DNA of 64,000 nt from Dongia_B sp964406155 (GCA_964406155.1 CAYOQR010000015.1:22022-86021); one strand, 5' to 3'. Positions 7,745 to 16,867 are shown, counted from the stretch's first letter. Translations and numbers: made by a program. The notes: generated from the letters alone by a model not told the origin.

Positions 7745-9499
7745 TCAGACGGTTTCCGCCTTCAGCGGCTCGGGCGTGATCCGCTCGCCGATCATCCAGG
7801 GACGGCGGGGACTGGGGCGGCCGAAATAGAAGCCCTGCAGGTAATGCACCCCGGCGGCGGTCAGGAGCGCTGCATCCTCGGGATTCTCGACGAACTCCGC
7901 CACCGTCTGCAGGCCGAAGGTTTCGGCGAGCGACAGCAGGTTGCGGATGAAGAGCTGGTTGTCCTGGTTCTGGCTGAGATTGCGCACGAAGGAGCCGTCG
8001 ATCTTCACCAGATCGACGGTCAACGCCTTCAGATGCCGGAACGAGGTGAAGCCGGCGCCGAAATCGTCGATCGCCACCCGGCAGCCGAGATCGCGCACGA
8101 CATTGACGAAGCGGGCGGATTCCTCGACATCGTGCAGCGCCGCCGTCTCGGTGATCTCGACCACCAGCCGGGGACCGATATCGGGGCTCGCCTTGACCGC
8201 CGACATCAGAGCCCGCAGCCAGGTCTGGTCGGTGGCGGTCAGGCCGGAAATATTGACGGCGAGGCCGATATCGCGATGGGCGCGCAATTCCTCGACCGCG
8301 AGATCGAGGACATAGCGGTCCATCACCTTGGTCATGCCGAGCTGCTCGACCACCGGCACGAAGGCGCCGGCGGAAACCATCTCGCCCCGGTCGCCGCGCA
8401 TGCGCAGCAGGCATTCGTATTTGGCGACTTCCAGCGTCTTGGCATTGACGATCGGCTGATAGACGAAAGAGAGGCGCTTCTCGCGCATCGCCGCCTGGAC
8501 CTGGGCGGCGATATCGAGGCTGCGGCGGAAGAGCAGGGATTGCTGCTCGGAAGCGCGATAGACGCTGTAGCAGCTCCGCCCCGCCCGCTTCGCCTGGTTG
8601 AGCGCCGTCTCGGCCTTGGCGATCAGGTCATAGGCCGTGTTCACGAAACCGGGGAAGAAGACGCAGCCGATGGAGACGGTTGCCGGGATCGAGACCCCGT
8701 TGACCTCGATCGCCTTGTCGCGCACCACCTCGATGATGCGCTCCATGGCATGCAGCACCATTTCCTCGGGGCATTGCGTCAGGATGACGCCGAACCGGTC
8801 GCCACCGAGGCGCCCGATCACGTCGCTGGAGCGCAGAAAGCGGTCGAGGCGCTGGCCGATCGTCACCAGCAGGGCGTCGCCAGCCTCATAGCCATAGGCA
8901 TTGTTGATCAAAGCCAGCTTGTCGACACCGATGACGATGAAGGCACCCGGAATGGAAAAACGCCGGGCATAGCTGAGCGCGTGTTCCAGCTCCTCGCGCA
9001 GCCGGCGCTTGTTATAATGCCCGGTCAGGTCGTCGTAATTGGCGATGCGCTCCAGCCGCGCCTCGCCCTGCTTGCGGGCCGTGATGATGCGCAAGGTACC
9101 GGTCATGCGCACCGGCACGCCGTTTTCGCCCATGACGGCCTGGCCCCGGTCATGCACCCAGACCACCGAACCGTGGCCGTTGCGCAGGCGGTACTCGCAA
9201 TCGAACATGCGGCCATTGGCGAAATGGTCGGACAGGGCCTTGAGGCGGATCGGCAGATCCTCGGGATGTACCCGGTTGTTATAGCTGTGCCCGGTTTGGA
9301 CGGCAGCGGCGCCCGGCTCGCCGGCGGCATCGCCGAACATATCCCGGGCATTGCCGACCCAGGTGATATTGTCGCTGGCCACATCCCAGAAATAGGCAAC
9401 GTCGCCCGATCCCTCGATCGCCTGACGCAGCCAATCAACCGATGTTGCGTCGGTTCCGGGCGTCATACTGACTGTCGCGTCGCCCAACTGGAATCCCAC
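7745..9499 (-). CDS. PAS-GGDEF-EAL c-di-GMP phosphodiesterase
   Basis: The 584-residue protein has a PAS fold (about 25-140), a GGDEF domain (about 155-310) and an EAL domain (about 330-575), with no membrane helix. The diguanylate cyclase motif reads GGDRF near residue 231, replacing the catalytic Glu by Arg, so cyclase activity is probably lost. The EAL residues are intact: ECLLR (about 363), VNISG, EITET, DDFGAGF (about 478), KIDGSF (about 496) and LQGFYFG. It should therefore hydrolyse c-di-GMP, perhaps under control of the PAS and GTP-binding GGDEF domains. The annotated start at 9499 is a GTG; an ATG at 9466 is an alternative. A second, dead EAL protein lies at 329-1804. Confidence 0.93.
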   Translation of the reverse strand: MGFQLGDATVSMTPGTDATSVDWLRQAIEGSGDVAYFWDVASDNITWVGNARDMFGDAAGEPGAAAVQTGHSYNNRVHPEDLPIRLKALSDHFANGRMFDCEYRLRNGHGSVVWVHDRGQAVMGENGVPVRMTGTLRIITARKQGEARLERIANYDDLTGHYNKRRLREELEHALSYARRFSIPGAFIVIGVDKLALINNAYGYEAGDALLVTIGQRLDRFLRSSDVIGRLGGDRFGVILTQCPEEMVLHAMERIIEVVRDKAIEVNGVSIPATVSIGCVFFPGFVNTAYDLIAKAETALNQAKRAGRSCYSVYRASEQQSLLFRRSLDIAAQVQAAMREKRLSFVYQPIVNAKTLEVAKYECLLRMRGDRGEMVSAGAFVPVVEQLGMTKVMDRYVLDLAVEELRAHRDIGLAVNISGLTATDQTWLRALMSAVKASPDIGPRLVVEITETAALHDVEESARFVNVVRDLGCRVAIDDFGAGFTSFRHLKALTVDLVKIDGSFVRNLSQNQDNQLFIRNLLSLAETFGLQTVAEFVENPEDAALLTAAGVHYLQGFYFGRPSPRRPWMIGERITPEPLKAETV

Positions 9500-9671
9500 A
9501 GCAGGTGCCTTTTATCCGGACCGCCACATCGCAGTGATCGTCGGTCTTGGTTTTCAGTATTCTGGATCAATTACCGTAGGGGCAGACCGTTAAGAACCCC
9601 TAAAGGATTGCAACCGGCTCCGTTCCTCAAGATACAGCTGGAATAGTATGGTTAATAATCCGTTGAACCAC

Positions 9672-9693
9672 GGGGACCCTGTGGGGACCCTGT
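9672..9693. repeat. 11-bp perfect tandem duplication
   Basis: GGGGACCCTGT occurs twice head to tail in the 413-bp gap between the PAS-GGDEF-EAL gene and the next plus-strand gene. The rest of this gap is mildly AT-rich around 9560-9665 and 9735-9810; I see no further gene in it. Confidence 0.85.
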
Positions 9694-9912
9694 GAGGCCT
9701 CTGAGGCGATCGCCCCCGCCGCAGGTCATAATTTCCGGCGCGAGAGGGATTAACCATTGTTACCAGTTCCGCTTTGACACGGCCTGAGCGATAATATGGC
9801 GGTCAGATCGATCCTGATGAGGCAGCATGGTGTGCCGGCAGGATGATCGATGACGTTGGACCTGAAATCATCACTGGGTATGCGGGGTCCCGACCGGGAC
9901 TGATGGCGGATC

Positions 9913-10431
9913 ATGGTTGAGACGAGCATTACATCGCGGACATTGACCTATCGCGACCCGACGGTGACCGCCGCCGCCGAGGCACAGCAATTACGGCGCA
10001 ACCGCCAGCGTGGCCTCGACACCCTGGAAGACCAGGCACAGCGGACCGCCACCGCCGCCGCTGAAACCGCGCAACTCGAGCAGAGCAAGGCCGACAGCTA
10101 CCGGGCGGCGCAGGATGCGGCCGACGGAAACGACCCTAACAGGAGCCCTTCCGTCCAGGGCAACCAGCCCGGGCTCAACCGGACGGCGACGGATAGTGCG
10201 CCGGAGGACGCGAACCGCCCCGCCACGGCACAGGCCGGCAATGATGCGGCCGGCACGGACGGACAGTCGCATGCGCCCTTCACCACCCAGGTGATCGCCC
10301 AGCAATATATCGGTGAAGGCCTGCATGTGCCGCCACTGCAACCGGCCGATGAAGCCTATCGGCGCGCCGGCGCCGAGCCGCCGCTGATCGACGAAAGCCG
10401 CAGCGCCGGCCTGGTCAGCATGGCGATCTGA
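9913..10431 (+). CDS. Hypothetical protein, Ala/Gln-rich, with conserved-looking C-terminus
   Basis: I do not recognise this 172-residue protein. It is hydrophilic and has no signal peptide or membrane helix. Residues 18-70 are helical and rich in Ala, Gln and charged residues, 70-120 are disordered (N, P, T, G), and a more ordered tail holds FTTQVIAQQYIGEGLH followed by an AYRRAGA segment. Tails with Q-V/L-I-A-Q and a Y-R-R-A helix occur in small uncharacterised alphaproteobacterial proteins. It stands alone between two minus-strand genes with its own upstream gap. The coding potential is supported by codon-position GC bias by eye, not by homology. Confidence 0.6.
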   Translation: MVETSITSRTLTYRDPTVTAAAEAQQLRRNRQRGLDTLEDQAQRTATAAAETAQLEQSKADSYRAAQDAADGNDPNRSPSVQGNQPGLNRTATDSAPEDANRPATAQAGNDAAGTDGQSHAPFTTQVIAQQYIGEGLHVPPLQPADEAYRRAGAEPPLIDESRSAGLVSMAI

Positions 10432-10482
10432 ACGATCCCCTGCTCTTTACGGAAGTAAGGCCTGCTACGGATAGGGCCGAGC

Positions 10483-12540
10483 CTATCTGCTGCCGGCCGG
10501 CTCGGCGCTGCCGGGTTTGAAGCTCAGGGCATCGCTCCCGTCATCAGTGGCCGGATCGTCGAAATGCGAGACGGCGCTGCTGACATCGGGGATGGTCCCG
10601 TCGCGGTGATCGTCATTGCCGCCATTGCCGCCGGCGATGGCCGCCCCGCCGATCAGCTTCAGCGCATGGCCCTGGCCGCTGAAGATATCGCGCGAGATCA
10701 TCAGCACATCTTCCAGCCAGGCATTGAGACCGGCGCAATCGGCCGCGCCGCCCAAACTACCCTCCGCATTCCCCGCGTGACCGCCCGTCACCGCGTCGTC
10801 GTCGCGGCACAGCTTGCCGGCGCGGTCACCGTTATAGGTCAGCATGACGCCCGGCAGGGGCCGCGCCTTGGCCTGGACCGGCGGTGCCGCGAGATCGAAC
10901 ATGGCCGGGCCGTCTTCGCCGATCAGGTCCATGATCAGGCGAGGCATCCGGTACATCGGCATGGCGCCGAGCTGCAACGGCCCCCGGCGGCCATCGATCA
11001 CGATGAGCGGTGTCGAGGCGGAGAAGGCGTAATCGGTGGCGGAGAATTCGCCGAAGGTCGGCGCCAGGCGCCCCGATTCGGTATAGCCGGCGAAACGCGG
11101 CCCCAGCGACGGCAGATGGTCGCCGAAGATGACGATGAGCGAATCCGGGTCGCTGCGCCGCAGGCGCTCGATCTCGTCCATCATCTCCCGCGACTTGTAA
11201 TAGACCGCATTGGCGTAATGCAGCACTTCCTCGACGGCGGTATCGGAGGTGATGACGTCGGGCCGGCCGGCGCTCGGCGGATAGGGCCAATGGCCGAAGA
11301 TCGAGACGATATAGTCGAAGACCGGGCGTTGATCATTGGTCGCCGCCTGACTTTCCGCGAGCTTGGCCGCGACCTGGGCATGCAGCGACCGGTCGGAGAG
11401 ATATTGATCGCCGCCGAGATCGTCCATCTTGAAATCGGTACCGGCCCAGAAGGTCTCGAAGCCGATCAGCTTGAAGGCCACCTGCCGGTTCCAGAAGGCC
11501 GGCAGATTGGGATGCGAGGCGATCGAGCGGTAACCGGCCTTGTCGAGCAGGCGCGGCAGGCAGGGCACCGCATTCTTCAGCCCGTATTCGAATTTGACCG
11601 AGACCTCGTTGAGCGGGAAGCCGCACAGCATCTCGAACTCGGCATTGGCGGTCTGGCCGCCGAAAGCCGGACTGAGCGCATGGGTGAAGCCGGTCTGGCG
11701 CCACAGATCGACGAAACGCGGATCGAGCGGCGGCTGGTTGAAATGCGCCGCCGTCAGCAGGCTCGGATCCCAGAAACTCTCTTCCAGGATCATGTGGATA
11801 TTGCGTTTGCGCCGATAGGGCTCATCGCCCGGTGCGTAGAGATCGGCGAGGTTGACCCGCGCGCCGCTGGCGGTTTCGCGCCGGGCGACCGCCGCGCGCA
11901 CCTCGGCTTCCTGCGGCGCCGGTTTGCGGTCGGCCATGGCGCGCACGCTTTCCTGCACGAAATTCAGCGTGCCGCCCCGTTCGATGTAGTTCTGCCGCTG
12001 GTCCCAGGGGAAATTGTTGAAGGCCTGATCCAGGGCCTGTTCCAGCATCTTCGGGCCGGGGCCGACCGAGGCGGTCACCGGCATCGCGAGCAGCAGGCCC
12101 CAGGCCGCCTTGGTCGAGGAACCGCGCAGGCGGAGATTGAACAGGAAAAGGCTGCAGATCAGCGCCAGCGGCAAGCCGACCAGGAGCCAGCCGAGCGGCC
12201 CCAGGATGCGGATCAGCGCGCTGATATTGTGCATGTCCTCCGGCATGATCGGCCGCCCCAGCAGCGCGGTCTTGATGGCGCTGCCGACATAGAGCACGCC
12301 GACCAGCAGGGTCTGCAGCAGCAGGAAGGCCCAGATGCGCCGCGACACGGTGAAGACCAGGATCGCCAGGATCAGTTGCAGGCCGAAATCGAAGGGAATG
12401 CGTTCCGGCTTGATATAGATGCCGAAGAACAGGGCCGGAACACCGTAACCCAGGACATAAAGCACAGCAGTGGAAATCACGGGAACGAGCCAGCGGTATC
12501 GCGCGGCCCGGATCCCGTGGAAACGGGAAACGATATTCAT
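10483..12540 (-). CDS. MdoB/LtaS-like membrane phosphotransferase (sulfatase fold)
   Basis: The 685-residue protein has an N-terminal block of four or five membrane helices (within 15-165) and a periplasmic alkaline-phosphatase/sulfatase-fold domain (about 243-560). Key residues are the metal-binding Glu in ILEESFWDPS (about 250), the likely nucleophile Thr in GGQTANAEFEML (about 298) and the metal pair in FGDHLPSLG (about 471). In Gram-negatives this family includes OpgB/MdoB, which moves phosphoglycerol from phosphatidylglycerol to periplasmic glucans, and related lipid-modifying enzymes; the acceptor here is unknown. The C-terminal 90 residues are disordered and Gly/Asp-rich. It is monocistronic with a 390-bp upstream gap. 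Confidence 0.85.
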   Translation of the reverse strand: MNIVSRFHGIRAARYRWLVPVISTAVLYVLGYGVPALFFGIYIKPERIPFDFGLQLILAILVFTVSRRIWAFLLLQTLLVGVLYVGSAIKTALLGRPIMPEDMHNISALIRILGPLGWLLVGLPLALICSLFLFNLRLRGSSTKAAWGLLLAMPVTASVGPGPKMLEQALDQAFNNFPWDQRQNYIERGGTLNFVQESVRAMADRKPAPQEAEVRAAVARRETASGARVNLADLYAPGDEPYRRKRNIHMILEESFWDPSLLTAAHFNQPPLDPRFVDLWRQTGFTHALSPAFGGQTANAEFEMLCGFPLNEVSVKFEYGLKNAVPCLPRLLDKAGYRSIASHPNLPAFWNRQVAFKLIGFETFWAGTDFKMDDLGGDQYLSDRSLHAQVAAKLAESQAATNDQRPVFDYIVSIFGHWPYPPSAGRPDVITSDTAVEEVLHYANAVYYKSREMMDEIERLRRSDPDSLIVIFGDHLPSLGPRFAGYTESGRLAPTFGEFSATDYAFSASTPLIVIDGRRGPLQLGAMPMYRMPRLIMDLIGEDGPAMFDLAAPPVQAKARPLPGVMLTYNGDRAGKLCRDDDAVTGGHAGNAEGSLGGAADCAGLNAWLEDVLMISRDIFSGQGHALKLIGGAAIAGGNGGNDDHRDGTIPDVSSAVSHFDDPATDDGSDALSFKPGSAEPAGSR

Positions 12541-12621
12541 CTGAGTGACCTGTTCCTACACCCCATACGGCCCAGCGGATATGCCCGGGGGGGAATATTC
12601 GGCCGGCCCCGGCCTGTCCCC

Positions 12622-12649
12622 CTTGCCAAATCCCTCTTGCCAAATCCCT
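12622..12649. repeat. 14-bp perfect tandem duplication
   Basis: CTTGCCAAATCCCT is repeated twice head to tail upstream of the MdoB-like gene. The 390-bp region 12541-12930 otherwise holds no convincing gene; it is GC-rich to 12700 and then AT-richer (12715-12800), the expected place for the promoter of the minus-strand gene at 12540. Confidence 0.85.
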
Positions 12650-12930
12650 GGCCGATCCCCCCTCGCTCGATCCATCCGGCCAATCCCGGTCGGACCGACA
12701 CGAAAACACCGTAAAATTATGATTGAATTGTCATCAAGTCGCAATAATTCAGGCGGTCAAAAAAGCGCGATCTCCCACGTTTTGAGGCGGGGGATTTTGA
12801 ATCAGCGATCAAATATCCGGGAGCGGATACGGGCGGGGCGAAGCCGCAGCCGTCATCTGCATACAGGTCCATGCACCGGGGTTGCGGAATCGGGCGGATT
12901 CCCGTCGGTTCGGCCTGTCGAGGCAACCTT

Positions 12931-13893
12931 TCAGGCGAGTGTCGCGGGATCGGTATTGCCGCCGCAGATGACCACCCCGATCCGCTCGCCGGGACGATAG
13001 GGATAGGCGCCTGAGAGCAGGGCCGCGAGTGCCGTGGCGCCGCCCGGCTCGACGGCGAGGCGTAGATCGCGCCAGAGCAATTGCCGGGCCGAGCGGATCG
13101 CCTCCTCCTCGACCAGCACCGAACGCCCGATGGCCCGTTGGGCGATCTCGAACATCAGCTTGCCGACCCGCCGGGCACCAAGCGAATCGGCGGCAATGCC
13201 GCCCACCGTGACATCCACCGGCTTCCCCGCCGCCAAGGCGGCATGCAGGCTGGGACAGGCCGCCGGCTCCACGCCGACCACCTGGGTGCGGTTGTTGCGT
13301 AAGCCACCATACCAGGCAGCGACACCGCCGATCAGGCCGCCGCCGCCGACCGCCACCAGGACGGTGTCGAGATCGGCGACCTGCGCGTCGAGTTCCCGGC
13401 CGAGCGTCCCCTGCCCCGCCAGGACCGCCGGCTCGTCATAGGCATGGACCGACAGGGCACCGGTTTCCGCCTGCCGCGCCTCGGCCGCCGCCAGGGCCTC
13501 GGCGTAATTCGCACCGACGATCCGGATATCAGCGCCGAAATCCTTCAGCCGCTGGATCTTCGCCGGGCTCGCCAGTTCGGGGACGAAGATCTCAGCCCGA
13601 TGGCCGAGCGCCCGGGCGGCGAAGGCCACCGCCGCACCGTGATTGCCGCCGGAAGCGGCGATGACGCCGGATGCCGGCACACCGGCGCTCTCTCCCCTGC
13701 CTTCCTCGGCACTCAAGAGGGCATTGAAGGCACCGCGCGCCTTGAACGAGCCGGCATGCTGCAGCGATTCAAGCTTCAGGACCAGGGCCACCGGCAGACC
13801 GAACACCCCTGCTTCCATCGCCAGGGCCGGGGTCCGGCGCACATAAGCGGAGATGCGGCGCGCCGCCGCTTCAATCTCGCCGGGACCGGTCAT
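12931..13893 (-). CDS. PLP-dependent threonine/serine dehydratase
   Basis: A 320-residue fold-type II PLP enzyme of the TdcB/serine racemase size. The Schiff-base Lys is Lys51 in AGSFKARGA; SGGNHGAAVAF binds the cofactor ring region and VAVGGGGLIGG (about 183) binds the phosphate. It lacks the regulatory ACT-like domain of biosynthetic IlvA, so it is a catabolic-type threonine or serine deaminase giving 2-oxobutyrate or pyruvate and ammonia; serine racemase or threo-hydroxyaspartate dehydratase activity cannot be excluded. A GGGAG site precedes the ATG. The Lrp-family regulator upstream (13981) is on the same strand, 87 bp away, and may control it. Confidence 0.88.
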   Translation of the reverse strand: MTGPGEIEAAARRISAYVRRTPALAMEAGVFGLPVALVLKLESLQHAGSFKARGAFNALLSAEEGRGESAGVPASGVIAASGGNHGAAVAFAARALGHRAEIFVPELASPAKIQRLKDFGADIRIVGANYAEALAAAEARQAETGALSVHAYDEPAVLAGQGTLGRELDAQVADLDTVLVAVGGGGLIGGVAAWYGGLRNNRTQVVGVEPAACPSLHAALAAGKPVDVTVGGIAADSLGARRVGKLMFEIAQRAIGRSVLVEEEAIRSARQLLWRDLRLAVEPGGATALAALLSGAYPYRPGERIGVVICGGNTDPATLA

Positions 13894-13980
13894 GGCTGAA
13901 CTCCCTTGGTTGAGAAGCGGACGGATAAAACCCTTAAGAGATGGACGAGCGGGATCGCAGAATGGGGCCCTGGCGGCGCC

Positions 13981-14424
13981 TCACTTCCGCTCGAACATGG
14001 TGGAGAGCAGGATCGCCGAGGTGGTGCGGGCGATCCCGGGCAGCTTGCCGATCTTGGTCAGCACCTCGTCGAGATGCGCCGAGGTGCTGGCGCTGATCAT
14101 GGCGATGGCATCATAGACGCCGCTGGCCGTGTAGCAGGCCGCCACTTCCGGCACGCCCTTCAGCGCCGCCATCGCGCGGTCCTGGAATTTCGGATCGAGG
14201 GTCAGCAACACATGGGCGGTGACGCCGGGCCGCTCGGTCTCGGCACCGACGATGACGGTATAGCCGCTGATGACGCCGTCACGCTCGAGTCGCTTCAGCC
14301 GCTCCTGCACGGCGCTGCGCGAGAGGCCGAGCTGCCGGCCCAAAGCCGCGGTCGGCAGACGCGCATTGGCCCGCAAAATCGCCAGCAGGCGCTGATCCGT
14401 ATCGTCCAGACTGCGTTTCGCCAT
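13981..14424 (-). CDS. Lrp/AsnC family transcriptional regulator
   Basis: A 147-residue regulator with an N-terminal winged HTH (about 5-50, LPTAALGRQLGLSRSAVQERLKRL) and a C-terminal RAM ligand-binding domain (about 65-140, with HVLLTLDP and the G-V-Y-D-A loop). Such proteins form octameric discs that bind amino acids. It is divergent from the saccharopine-dehydrogenase-like gene (228 bp between starts) and upstream of the threonine/serine dehydratase, so control of amino-acid catabolism in one or both directions is likely. AAGG lies six bases before the ATG. Confidence 0.93.
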   Translation of the reverse strand: MAKRSLDDTDQRLLAILRANARLPTAALGRQLGLSRSAVQERLKRLERDGVISGYTVIVGAETERPGVTAHVLLTLDPKFQDRAMAALKGVPEVAACYTASGVYDAIAMISASTSAHLDEVLTKIGKLPGIARTTSAILLSTMFERK

Positions 14425-14651
14425 CTACTGCCTTACCCCCGCCTCTCGTCATCACATATGCCGCTCGCCGCTTCCCGGTCGCCCGCCATTTCCCGGTCAC
14501 CCACCGGAGCGGATCAAGCCAATTGGCAGGAGCAGGCCGGCGATTCGTCGGCCCCGGCCCCGGTTTTCCACCTTTCGCCGGGTTTAGGCAAGACTTCGCC
14601 CCCGCCTATGATTCGCGGATTGACCGCAACCCCATAAGAAATGAGGAAAAA

Positions 14652-15725
14652 ATGAGCCGTAAGGTCCTGATTCTCGGTGCCGGCAAGATCGGTGGCGCCA
14701 TTGTCGATCTGCTGCATGCCAGCGGCGATTACGAGATCACCCTGGCCGATGCCGATGCCGGTTTCCTGAAACAGGCCGGCGGCAAGAAGGCGAAGACCGA
14801 GAAGGTGGATGTGGCCAATGCCAAGGCGCTGGCCAAGGTCGCCAAGGGCCAGTCCGCCGTCCTCTCCGCCCTGCCCTTTTTCCTCAATCCCGGCGTCGCC
14901 CAGGTCTGCGCCGAGGTCGGCGCGCATTATTTCGACCTGACCGAGGATGTCGCCACCACCCGCGCCGTGCGCAGCGTGGCGAAGAAGGCCACCACCGCCT
15001 TCGCCCCGCAATGCGGCCTGGCGCCGGGCTTCATCTCGATCGTCGCCAATCACCTCGCCAAGGATTTCGATACCTTGCGCGAAGTCCATATGCGGGTCGG
15101 CGCCCTGCCGGAATTCCCCGCCAACGGCCTCAAATACAACCTGACCTGGTCGACCGACGGCCTGATCAACGAATACTGCAATCCCTGCGAGGCGATCTAC
15201 GAAGGCAAGTCCGTCGAGGTCATGCCGCTGGAAGGGCTGGAGCATTTCTCGCTCGATGGCATCGACTACGAATGCTTCAACACTTCGGGCGGCCTCGGCA
15301 CGCTCTGCGAGACACTGGACGGCAAGGTGCAGAGCCTGAATTACAAGACCGTGCGCTATCCCGGCCATCGCGACATCATGAAGCTGCTGCTGGAAGACCT
15401 GCGCCTGCGCGACCGGCGTGACCTTTTGAAGGACATCATGGAACGATCGGTGCCGATCACCCATCAGGACGTGGTGCTGATCTTCGTCACCGTCACCGGC
15501 ACCAAGCAGGGCCGCCTGACCCAGCAGACCTATGCCAAGAAGATCTATGCCCAGGAGATCGACGGCAAGCTGATGAGCGCGATCCAGATCACCACGGCGG
15601 CCGGCATCTGCGCGATGCTCGATTTGCAGCAGGACGGCAAGCTGCCGAAGAAGGGCTTCATCCGCCAGGAAATGTGCGACCTCGACGCTTTCCTCGCCAA
15701 CCGCTTCGGCAAATACTACGCCTGA
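14652..15725 (+). CDS. Saccharopine dehydrogenase family protein
   Basis: The 357-residue protein starts with a Rossmann motif, VLILGAGKIGG (residues 5-15), and has the catalytic-domain pattern of the LYS9/carboxynorspermidine dehydrogenase family, including YFDLTED, PQCGLAPGF and TSGGLGTLCETL. Bacterial members act in lysine degradation (saccharopine or lysine 6-dehydrogenase) or polyamine synthesis. The size matches single-domain lysine 6-dehydrogenase-like enzymes rather than the fused AASS form. The divergent Lrp-type gene favours amino-acid catabolism. AGGA four bases before the ATG fixes the start; the frame is open upstream to 14523 but lacks features there. Confidence 0.85.
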   Translation: MSRKVLILGAGKIGGAIVDLLHASGDYEITLADADAGFLKQAGGKKAKTEKVDVANAKALAKVAKGQSAVLSALPFFLNPGVAQVCAEVGAHYFDLTEDVATTRAVRSVAKKATTAFAPQCGLAPGFISIVANHLAKDFDTLREVHMRVGALPEFPANGLKYNLTWSTDGLINEYCNPCEAIYEGKSVEVMPLEGLEHFSLDGIDYECFNTSGGLGTLCETLDGKVQSLNYKTVRYPGHRDIMKLLLEDLRLRDRRDLLKDIMERSVPITHQDVVLIFVTVTGTKQGRLTQQTYAKKIYAQEIDGKLMSAIQITTAAGICAMLDLQQDGKLPKKGFIRQEMCDLDAFLANRFGKYYA

Positions 15726-15778
15726 TCGCCCCTATCCGGGGAAGAGGACCAGCGCCGCCGGAAGATCATTGTCGCGAA

Positions 15779-16867
15779 TCATTCCGGCGGCGCTTCCACA
15801 TTCTGTGCCGAGGCGGCGTCATAGACGCCCTGCAGCAATTCGTAGCACAGCCGCAGCGTGCCGCTATCCGGATCGAAGCTCGTCGTCGCCGTGCCGCATT
15901 GATCGAGCACGATCTTGATCGGGGCCGGCAAGACGATGTCCTGATTGAGATCGCCGACCAGCGCGTCGAACAGGCCGACATCGTGCAGCCAGTTGACGAT
16001 ATCCGCCGAAGACGGCTTGCCGGCCGGCTTATATTCCAGAGTCAGCGGGACACCTTGTGCATCGGCCGCCGCCGCGCGCCAGACGATCCGCGCGTCGCGC
16101 AGAGCCCCGGCCCAGCGTTCCTTCGCCTTGGCATATTCCGCCGGACAGTCCCGCGCCTCGTTCGCCGGTAGCGTGCCATTGTCGCGCAGCAGGCTGTGCG
16201 CCCGGGTATCGCTGCCATAGATCAGGCACGCAACCCGCATCAGACGATCCGCATTGAGATGCTGCGCCGCCCAGGTTTCCGGCAGATCGGCATCGTCCGG
16301 AGCTGCACCGGCTTGATCCGCCGATCCGCCCCCATTGCCCGCAGCCAGCGCATCGTCCCGGGCCGCCTGATGCCAGGAATCCAGCCAGCCCTGCACGGCA
16401 TCCAGGGCCGGTACGCCGCCATAGCGCTTGCCGCCCTCCGCGACCAGCAGCACCGCCGTCAACTGATCGACCGCAGCATCTTCCTTGCCGCTATAGGAGA
16501 GATCGAAACGCTGCAGCAATGCGGCAGCGAAATCGTGATAGAAGATGAAAGAGGCCTTGCCGAGAAAATAAGCCCAGACGGGATCGTCGGACGGCGCCGC
16601 ATCCGGATCGTCGGAAGGCGATACATCCTGCATGCCGCCGCTTTGAGCGGGAGCACCCTCGCCAGCAGCCGCATCCGGCGCAGTCGCGGCAGGGGTCGGA
16701 CTGCCCGGCATCTCCGCGCTTCCCGTTCCTTCCGTCATCACCGTACCCGCGGCCGATCCGCGATCCGGCACGACCGACAGCAGGACGGCCGACAGCAAGA
16801 TAACCGGCATCGCGGCAACCAGGCGCAATCCCGCCAGCCGCAACTGCGCCGGCCGCCGATGGCTCAT
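15779..16867 (-). CDS. Exported DUF4344-like protein with degenerate HExxH site
   Basis: With the start at 16867 the protein has 362 residues and begins with a positively charged stretch and a hydrophobic core ending SVVPDRGSAAG, a likely signal peptide. A disordered Pro/Ala/Thr-rich spacer follows. The body has signatures of the DUF4344 putative metallopeptidases: FIFYHDFAAALLQRF followed by GKEDAAVDQL, then ACLIYGSDT, a DCPAEYAKA segment, and near the end DQCGTATTSFDP with LCYELL. Where the family has HExGH this one has HDFAA, so zinc catalysis is probably lost. The frame opens at 16903, but that start lacks a signal peptide. No partner gene is evident. Confidence 0.62.
   Translation of the reverse strand: MSHRRPAQLRLAGLRLVAAMPVILLSAVLLSVVPDRGSAAGTVMTEGTGSAEMPGSPTPAATAPDAAAGEGAPAQSGGMQDVSPSDDPDAAPSDDPVWAYFLGKASFIFYHDFAAALLQRFDLSYSGKEDAAVDQLTAVLLVAEGGKRYGGVPALDAVQGWLDSWHQAARDDALAAGNGGGSADQAGAAPDDADLPETWAAQHLNADRLMRVACLIYGSDTRAHSLLRDNGTLPANEARDCPAEYAKAKERWAGALRDARIVWRAAAADAQGVPLTLEYKPAGKPSSADIVNWLHDVGLFDALVGDLNQDIVLPAPIKIVLDQCGTATTSFDPDSGTLRLCYELLQGVYDAASAQNVEAPPE

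Noticed and set aside
13981..15725. Lysine biosynthesis via the aminoadipate route
   Set aside because: A saccharopine-dehydrogenase-like gene alone does not show this; with an Lrp-type regulator it more likely serves degradation.
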